DNA of 64,000 nucleotides from Bolinopsis microptera. Its lineage: Eukaryota; Ctenophora; Tentaculata; Lobata; Bolinopsidae. The notes beneath the pieces were generated by a model. The model searched no databases. It had not been told where the DNA came from and worked only from the letters and a program-made list of their open reading frames with translations. This document shows positions 57,417 to 64,000 of the stretch, one piece after another (position 1 is the stretch's first letter; each line of letters opens with the position of its first letter). The position numbers and the translations under genes are program-made. The stretch spans positions 1,497,692 to 1,561,691 of the forward strand of contig NC_087076.1 in NCBI RefSeq assembly GCF_026151205.1, read 5' to 3'.

Positions 57417-59176
57417 TGGACACGTTCATAAAAAGGTGGCACTAGAGATTGATTTTTCACTGCCAAAATTGTGTGAAGCATTTTAAAATACTTGTATCTC
57501 AAGGAGTATGCTATGAAAGTTAACCAAATTTTAATATGTGGTCCAAAAAGATTCAAATATCACATAATTAAGTCATTCATCTCTTTATATCTGTTAATTG
57601 TGCAGATATGAGCCAGAAATCACAAAATATTCATTTCTTGCACCTCTAATGATGAATTTACATTCTGTGAGTGTGTCCTGCTTCTCAATGTGATTATTGA
57701 ACCTTTTTGAGATAGTTGAGTGTTAAAAGTGCAAAGTATCACCGGTTAAATGTGGAGTTACGATGCAATTATCACACACAGGGTTAATTCTGACTAAGTG
57801 TTTTATAATGATGAATGTGATATGAATATCAACGGAATGATTGTAACAATGAACTCTATCAATCACAATTATATCATGCTCACTAATATTTAGAGAATTT
57901 AGATGGTTTAAAGTGCCATAATGAGTCAAAAATCACATAAATGAGCATGTATTGAAATTATGCTGTATCAGGGGAATGTATCACTTTTTGGCTCTATATC
58001 AGGTTGGTATTCATAGTAAATCTGTAGTAATTTGTTGTGACACTTGTTTATGGTCATGGAGAAGTTCGTTATTAGAGTAATAGTGGAATCAATAATCACA
58101 AAACACTGATTTTAAACTGAGTTAACTAGGCAAGTACTTTTACTACTCAAGCCATGATAATTTTGTCGCCATAATGTGACAAATGAATCATATCAGTAAC
58201 ATATAATACTTAATCGGATTTTTGAAATGTGATTATCGATTCATTACCTTTACTTTCAAAATGTCATTACAACTTGAACATTACGTATGATTCAATTATC
58301 ACACTTTAAAGGAAATTACATATTTGGTAGCCAGAGTTGTGTGATTTTTGAATCATTTAAGCACCGAGATCAAAAATTATCGCTCAAAGACCTTCAATAT
58401 GGTATAAGCTTAGACATGGATTCAAAAATCACATAATAAGAATCATAGAATGGATATAAATTGTCATATCATGCACTTAATTTAAGGCTTACTATAGTGT
58501 GACTTAACAGGGACAAAAGGATTTCGCGGCATGTACGAAATCGCGAAATTTCCCATTCTCCGCGACAAATTTTATGTATAGTTTAATGTATAGCCTGTTA
58601 AATTTCGCGGTACCGCGATTTTTGGCCAAAATAATCGCGAAATCCTTTTGTCCCTGTGACTTAATAGCGCACCTTTAACGAAAATGTGATTTTTGAATCA
58701 TATTAACTGGTTTTAATACTATTTAATACTATTTTGTACCCTAAAAAATGATAGAAAGCCAATAAAAACGTAAGATGATTCAATATTCACTGCTCAAAAT
58801 AGGCTCATTTCCAACGTTTAAGTTGTGATTTTTGAATCATTTTGGCACCAATAACAATTTCAGATAAGACATTCCATTCCTTACATGCATTATAATCACC
58901 ATATCAATTTTGGCGTCTTTGTGAATAGTACTTTTCAGATTATCTAGTGTTGATTCATCTTGCATTTCTAATTGTGTGATATTTGAATCATTGGCACACA
59001 AATAACGATAACTCCTGTGATATAAGCACTAGAGACTCCGTGATTTCAGGATCATGAAATTTAATCGAATTTCTAAAGGTATAGATAGATATATCAACCA
59101 ACAAAGAACAATGACTATTTTTAAAACGCATTTTTAAAAATCAATCTCTAGTGCCACCTTTTTTTTAACGTGTCCA
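57417..59176. mobile_element. 1.76-kb TA-flanked inverted-repeat element, non-autonomous
   Basis: The ends read TGGACACGTT and AACGTGTCCA, and the inverted similarity continues inward for about 45 bases (AGGTGGCACTAGAGATTGAT). Flanking TA occurs at 57,415-57,416 and 59,177-59,178. Removing the element plus one TA rejoins the split RT in frame (ITH-IWKMMNG). There is no transposase frame. The interior has many copies of a GATTCAAAAATCACA motif, and a smaller MITE is nested inside. Tc1/mariner-like by target site. Confidence 0.85.
58508..58656. mobile_element. 149-bp hAT-like MITE nested in the 1.76-kb element
   Basis: The terminal inverted repeats start CAGGGACAAAAGGATTTCGC. A perfect 8-bp duplication TGACTTAA flanks it (58,500-58,507 and 58,657-58,664). 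An 8-bp duplication with a CAGGG start is the hAT superfamily pattern. The interior is also largely self-complementary (CGCGAAATTT, AAATTTCGCG). Confidence 0.88.
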
Positions 59177-59178
59177 TA

Positions 59179-59220
59179 TATGGAAGATGATGAATGGACT
59201 AGCTCCGAACGACATGCAGT
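59179..59220 (+). pseudogene. Jockey-like RT C-terminal fragment, right part
   Basis: Encodes WKMMNGLAPNDM, continuing the fragment at 57,062-57,416. It is cut off at about 59,221, where sequence from another retrotransposon begins. Confidence 0.75.
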
Positions 59221-59791
59221 TCTCCCGTGATGTTAAAATTACAGGAGAAGGTGATACTGTGGCATATGCAACATGACCTTAATATCGCTAACGACATCAA
59301 CAAACGACAATTCGGCTTTAAGAAGGGATGTTCGACTGAACACTGATGACTGAAGCATCCCTTCATAAAGTAACTCACACCATTGAGCGCAGGATAGCTA
59401 AGAAAGGATACGTCTTAGGAATCTTTCTAGATATAGAGGGAGCCTTTGATAATGTCTCTTTCAAGGCTATTTCTTACGCTATCATTATCAAGACCACGAA
59501 AGTGGATCTGGCCATAGCACAATGGATCATCAACATGGTAACTAATTCATCACACTATATCATAAGGATAAGTCGAGAAGAGTTCGGATCCGGAGAGGGT
59601 GCCCATAAGGAGGCATCCTTCCCCCTTTCCTTTGGAACCTGGTACTGGTAGTCGATGATCTCCTGGCCTACACTGCTAGAGACATACCGGGTTATCTGCA
59701 AGCTTTTACAAATGATCTGTTGTCTCTAGCAGAGGGGAATGATTTAGATATCATCTGGGACAGAAAATGCAAAACTATCAACACGATAGAA
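59221..59791 (+). pseudogene. RT fragment of the same family as the DCLK-intron retrotransposon
   Basis: About 570 bases match 45,065-45,612 closely, including YVLGIFLDIEGAFDNVSFKAI. Small insertions (near 59,340 and 59,485), deletions and an altered catalytic box (AC-AATGAT where the intact copy has GCAGATGAT) break the frame. Both ends are truncated and there is no poly(A) tail. Confidence 0.9.
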
Positions 59792-60003
59792 TTTCTACTT
59801 CGAAGAAATTTAGACGAGTAACATCCGCGTCAATCACATATTACGTAATCAATTTATTTTTGACAAATTCTCACAGTCTCTAGAAAAGAATGGTACAAAA
59901 ATTTTGAAAATCCGAGCAAGTTTATTATTATCGTGCACCGCGGCCCTACTAATTTGACAAAACCGTCGAGTCCAAGTCCAACGAGTCCAACTAGGTGCGC
60001 GTA

Positions 60004-60182
60004 CATAAAACCAACGCGCAGTTTAATAAAGACTTTCGCTTTCATTTTTAAACGCTTCCACTTTGACAAAGCATAAATCACCACCAAATAAGTCAAATTT
60101 CAATTTTAAAATACCAAAAGAAACTAAAGAATTTTGTCAACACAAAAGGGGCTCCCTGGATGGCCGGGGTAGTAAAAACGCG
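60004..60182 (+). repeat. Direct repeat, copy 1 (180 bp)
   Basis: Matches 60,642-60,821: CATAAAACCAAC, AAGACTTTCGCTTTCATTTT, AAATTTCAATTTTAAAATAC, CAACACAAAAGGGGCTC, AGTAAAAACGCG. Confidence 0.9.
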
Positions 60183-60470
60183 CTCGTTAGGTCATTGCAT
60201 TTGCACTCTTCAATTATTCCAAGCATGCAATTGCAACACGTACCACGTCGCGTGATACGATTCGGGCAATCAGAGAACAAGAATCCGCAAAGTTAAAGCT
60301 GCGCACTTTTATAAGGCCCAAAATAAGATTTCTCGCGATAGTTCAGAATCGACGTTGTTTTAAAATTTCCTCCTGGGGAGGAAACGTTATTTTTACAAGG
60401 CGAATATTTTGTTGAAAACCAGACGTTTCTATTTCTTTTATTTTCAAAGTAAGGCCCCTACGGTAATCAC

Positions 60471-60592
60471 ACTATATAATGACAACACTATATAATGACA
60501 AGCACTTTATAATGACAGCTGATCTTTGTCATTATATAGTCTGCAAAACGTACTATATAATGACAACACTATATAGTGACAAGTTTATCTTA
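60471..60592. repeat. CACTATATAATGACAA repeat cluster
   Basis: Four to five copies of CACT(A/T)TATAATGACA in direct orientation, plus one inverted copy (TGTCATTATATAGT), lie between the two 180-bp duplicates. An inverted form recurs near 60,895. Confidence 0.8.
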
Positions 60593-60641
60593 TATCGACT
60601 TTTCCTTACTTTTCGGCCCCTACCAGTAAGGTTTCCTGGGC

Positions 60642-60821
60642 CATAAAACCAACACGCAGTTTAAAGACTTTCGCTTTCATTTTTAAAAGCTTCCACTTAT
60701 TGACAAAGTATAAATCACCATAAAATAAGACAAATTTCAATTTTAAAATACCAAAGGCAAAAGAAACTTCAGAATTTTTTCAACACAAAAGGGGCTCACT
60801 AAATAGGGTAGTAAAAACGCG
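60642..60821 (+). repeat. Direct repeat, copy 2
   Basis: Partner of 60,004-60,182, with small indels. Confidence 0.9.
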
Positions 60822-61504
60822 ATCTTCACCCTCAAAATCGACTTTTAAAATTTCATACTTTTCCCCGTCAAAATAAGCTTTATTCTATATATCATTATAT
60901 AGTCTGCAAAACGAGTAGCAGTTCCTCAGCACCTATCCGGAATGTTTCTAATAAAGATTCTATTTCTAATAAAAATCGTCGAGATGCGCTAATGAGTACT
61001 GGGTCTCGCCGAGCTGCGAAGAATTGACATCGTCAATATTAATTATAATGGACAATTTTAATAACATTTGATCATTGATGTATTGCGCGCGCGTATAACA
61101 TATATGATATACAGGCCAATTATAAATTTTCTATCCTGTACATCGTATGTGGTATGATCGTGCGCTTATTCAATAACTTTGCGGAAGAAAATACTGCGCC
61201 ACATTTCTTTCAATAATTCAAATTCAATACGGTACGTTCAGCTCATAACTCGCACTTCATTTGTATTGTGTTGGGACTATATTCCAAATTGTTAAGCGCA
61301 TGACCGTTTAACAATTTGCACTTTGTTCATGTGCGCCATTTTTGCTTTTTTGGCGAACAATACGTTTGATGTTATTAGTTTGAACTACAAATATAGCCCA
61401 CAAACTAACGCCACCTTTAAATTTTCTGAGCAATATCTCTAGACTTACAGTTAGTATCCTATAAAGTTGCTTCTCCCGTTTAATTTTAAGATACTTTGTG
61501 GTTT

Positions 61505-62195
61505 GTTGCTAAGATGGTAAGTTCGTACGGTACGTACCTTTAAATTAGCTGTACGGTACGTACTTAATAAAGTAGGCTGAAAGGTTGAATCCAGTTGATA
61601 GCAATGGAAACAAAAACTAGACGGTACGTGCGACAGAGAAGGGGTAAAACCCTACACTGATGCGGAATCAGAACCTATGAAGCTTATTAATCCGTCAATA
61701 TACTGGAAATATTTTGGAGGAGAACTTTTTCTGCTTAAACAGTTGGCCCAAATAGTATTCAGTGTTTTCGTCAATTTGTGAGACCAATTTTAGAGATTAC
61801 GAGTATATTATGGACAAGCGTAGATTAAGGTTGCGACCTGAGCTAGCTGAAAAGCTGGTGTTCGTATACTGCAACAAAAGGATGAAGCTTTGAGTTTATC
61901 GATAATTACAAGTAATAGTAGTGTAGTACCGGTTAAGAGCGATCCAGTACACAAATTTTCCTTTTAAATCTTTTATTGTTTTAACCACTTTGTTAATTTT
62001 CGACTTCTATCTCAAAAATTATGATGATAATACTAATCAGAAATTGCAAGTAATTCACTGAAGTTGATTCTAAAAATTTGAAAAAAATTGTACCTTACAG
62101 TGCCTGTACGGTACGTACCTTTAAAAGTTAAGTAGCTGTACCGTACGTACTTAAAGCCCTGTACCGTACGTACTTGCCATCTAAGGTATGTTGCT
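61505..62195. mobile_element. Foldback built on a TACGGTACGTAC motif
   Basis: Outer arms GTTGCTAAGATGGTAAG (left) and CTTGCCATCTAAGGTATG (right) are inverted copies. Inside them GTACGGTACGTAC occurs twice on the left, and on the right once directly and twice as GTACCGTACGTAC. No ORF. Probably a small non-autonomous foldback element; the target duplication is not clear. Confidence 0.6.
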
Positions 62196-62320
62196 GCTCT
62201 ATTCTTCAAATTATCACTGATATCTAAACAAAATTAACATTTTTATCATGATCATAATCGCTATAATTATAAGTTATAACTTATTTTAATCCTTATAAAA
62301 TTTTAAGCTTAGATTTTAAG

Positions 62321-62389
62321 CTTTTAGATTAAAAAGATTAGATCTAATATTCACCAATTAGCGAATATTAGATCTTATTAATCTAAAAG
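62321..62389. repeat. AT-rich hairpin
   Basis: CTTTTAGATTAA and AGATCTAATATTC pair with GAATATTAGATCT and TTAATCTAAAAG around a short loop. Confidence 0.85.
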
Positions 62390-62621
62390 GTGTTAAGAAC
62401 AGGTTTTCCTGCGACGGACTTCGAAAAATGGCAGATGTAAGTCTATACCAAACTATTCTCTAAAACTTTTTCTATCATTTCGCTCTCTTATATCAATTCC
62501 TACCAATGTTGGTTTATCTTCACAATGGTCATGAAATCAAAAGTGTCTTATACCGCAATAACCACTACGCTAACTATAATATGGTATCATGATTTTTTTT
62601 TTATTGAAATCTTTCAATTAT

Positions 62622-62809
62622 TATCATCAGAATTTATTACAATATCAATGTTGTATAGAATTTCTAAAAATGGACTAGAGAAACCAAAAAATGCCTTGAC
62701 AAGTGTACAGCGATGATAACAATCAGGGGACACCAATACACCCAAATAACCAAACAAAAGGCCTCGAGAGACCTGATGAAAAGTCGAGCAATTACATTGG
62801 GCCCCAAGT
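62622..62809 (+). repeat. Dispersed repeat, copy 2 (partner at 9,706-9,892)
   Basis: Same orientation and order as copy 1, with a handful of substitutions and 1-4 base indels. Confidence 0.8.
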
Positions 62810-63072
62810 GCAGAAGGAGAAAAATGGGCAAATTGAAATAATATGAGCTGTGAACTTAGGAGGCATTTCTAGGTTTTTAAGAATAATTGCCACAACCCAA
62901 AAATTCTCAATTACAATTGGCTGATTTGTAATATTTCCAATGGAATGAAGTTTTAACGATAAAATTTAAATAATTGAATATAAAAGACTAAATCAAAATT
63001 GTATCCGAATAAAGCAAAAATGCGTGATGAGTACCTCAAAAAAAATTAAAACAAAAATAATAGAGAAATACA

Positions 63073-64000
63073 CTACCCGTAGTCTGGAGAAAAAGAATTG
63101 TCAGGATCTGAACTAGGGTCAATATCTACAGATGCAGTACAAACATGTTCCTTCCAGATGTGTTTAATAAGTTCTGTTTTAAACACACCTGGTCTGATAA
63201 TCTCTCGAAGGGAAAGAGGAAGTCGGTTCCAAGTGAGATGAGCTCGATAAAAGTAAGATTTAGATATAGCTGAGCCAGGTGGAATTGAAGATATTACTGA
63301 TAAGTGATCAAGATGTGAGCTTCTCAGTCGGCTTGACCCGGAGAAGAAAGTAAGGTACTGAGGCAGAGTGGTGCATGGGTGGTATTGATGCACTAGGGAA
63401 TGAAAGAACTTGAGATCATGGTAATCAAACCTGTACTTTAGGGGCAGAATATTTAACTGTTTACAATGGGCATTATAGATTCCCTCTACACTATAGCTTA
63501 CACCGTAATCATTACGAATCCATTTGAGGGCCCTTTTCTGCAATCCTTCAAGCCTATTGATAGTGCTACTGGACGCTGGTCGCCAAATGATAGCCCCATT
63601 AATACACATTGCTGACGTCCGGAGAGGTAACTTTTCATAAATTGGAGAAGCATTCCATCGATGTTATAATAAAATTTTAGCTTGTATAGTATTAAGTCGT
63701 GGTTAACGGAATCGAATGCTTTGGCAAAATCGAAGTAAACAATATCAGATCTAATGTTCTTGTTAAGAGAGAGGGATAGGCTATCGCAGAATTCAACCAT
63801 CTGAGTTGCACAAGATTTGTGAGGCAGGAAACCATGTTGACGAGGATCAATTTTATCATAACATCTACTCAAAAGTTCATCTCGAATAATTCTTTCCATG
63901 ACTTTCATAACTAAGCTAGTCAAAGATATTGGCCTATAATTCTTAATGTCATTCTTGGAGCCTTTCTTGTGTACTGGAACAACAATTGCATATTTCCAAT
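63073..64000 (-). pseudogene. CR1/L2-like retrotransposon RT with catalytic core deleted, runs off window
   Basis: From the window edge the minus strand reads WKYAIVVPVHKKGSKNDIKN, YRPISLTSLVMKVMERII, HGFLPHKSCATQMVEF and FDFAKAFDSVNHDLI, then SYLSGRQQCV. It switches frame directly to INGAIIWRPASSSTINRLEG and LQKRALKWIR, the post-RT region, and continues to a stop at 63,073 after PPGSAISKSYFYRAHLTWNR. The block between (PQGS and the YADD box) is missing, so the copy is catalytically dead. An upstream part must lie beyond 64,000. Confidence 0.85.

Larger units (their letters stand above)
59792..61504. other. Repeat-rich spacer without genes
   Basis: Contains a direct duplication (annotated separately) and repeated TATAATGACA strings. 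No recognised exon. Confidence 0.5.

Noticed and set aside
59854-60296. Overlapping plus- and minus-strand ORFs of 77-80 codons
   Set aside because: They lie across the 180-bp duplicated repeat and have no recognisable domain.

Overview
This is animal nuclear DNA, not bacterial. It is AT-rich, has a multi-exon gene with canonical GT/AG introns, an exon homologous to the DREAM-complex subunit LIN37, several non-LTR retrotransposon families and many small inverted-repeat transposons. A doublecortin-like kinase together with LIN37 points to a metazoan. The mix of CR1/L2-like, Jockey-like and RNase H-bearing I/R1-like elements and mariner-like MITEs suggests an invertebrate, but I cannot name the phylum.

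Layout. Positions 1-15,000 show no recognisable gene, only a TG microsatellite, a truncated mariner-like fragment and one copy of a dispersed repeat. From 15 to 22 kb there are a complete 778-bp mariner-like MITE (family A), a perfect-looking hairpin, a GA microsatellite, a diverged duplication, a 29-bp poly(G) tract and a reverse-transcriptase scrap. At 23-24 kb a small plus-strand ORF with a poly(A) signal converges on a minus-strand LIN37 exon. At 24.7-27.2 kb an intact retrotransposon ORF1 lies upstream of a decayed endonuclease remnant that is split from it by a family A MITE. At 27,684-32,554 there is a 4.9-kb foldback with 1.57-kb, nearly identical inverted arms around a 1.7-kb spacer.

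The main gene is a DCLK-type kinase on the plus strand, 34,704-54,357. Fourteen exons join in consistent reading phase to 820 codons: the C-terminal doublecortin domain, a long serine/proline-rich linker and a complete CAMK-type kinase domain. The N-terminal doublecortin domain and the start were not found. An ATG-bearing exon at 48,728-48,797 has exactly the right phase to splice onto the linker, which would give a kinase-only isoform like those known from vertebrate DCLK1. The large intron 42,547-49,334 carries a 4.2-kb non-LTR retrotransposon with an intact endonuclease/RT/RNase H ORF, a poly(A) tail and a perfect 11-bp target-site duplication.

From 54.4 kb to the end the window is transposon debris: a mariner-like MITE (family B), a Jockey-like RT fragment split by a 1.76-kb TA-flanked inverted-repeat element that itself carries a 149-bp hAT-like MITE with an 8-bp duplication, a second fragment of the intronic retrotransposon, a 180-bp direct duplication, a foldback built on a TACGGTACGTAC motif, and on the minus strand a CR1/L2-like RT that has lost its catalytic core by internal deletion.
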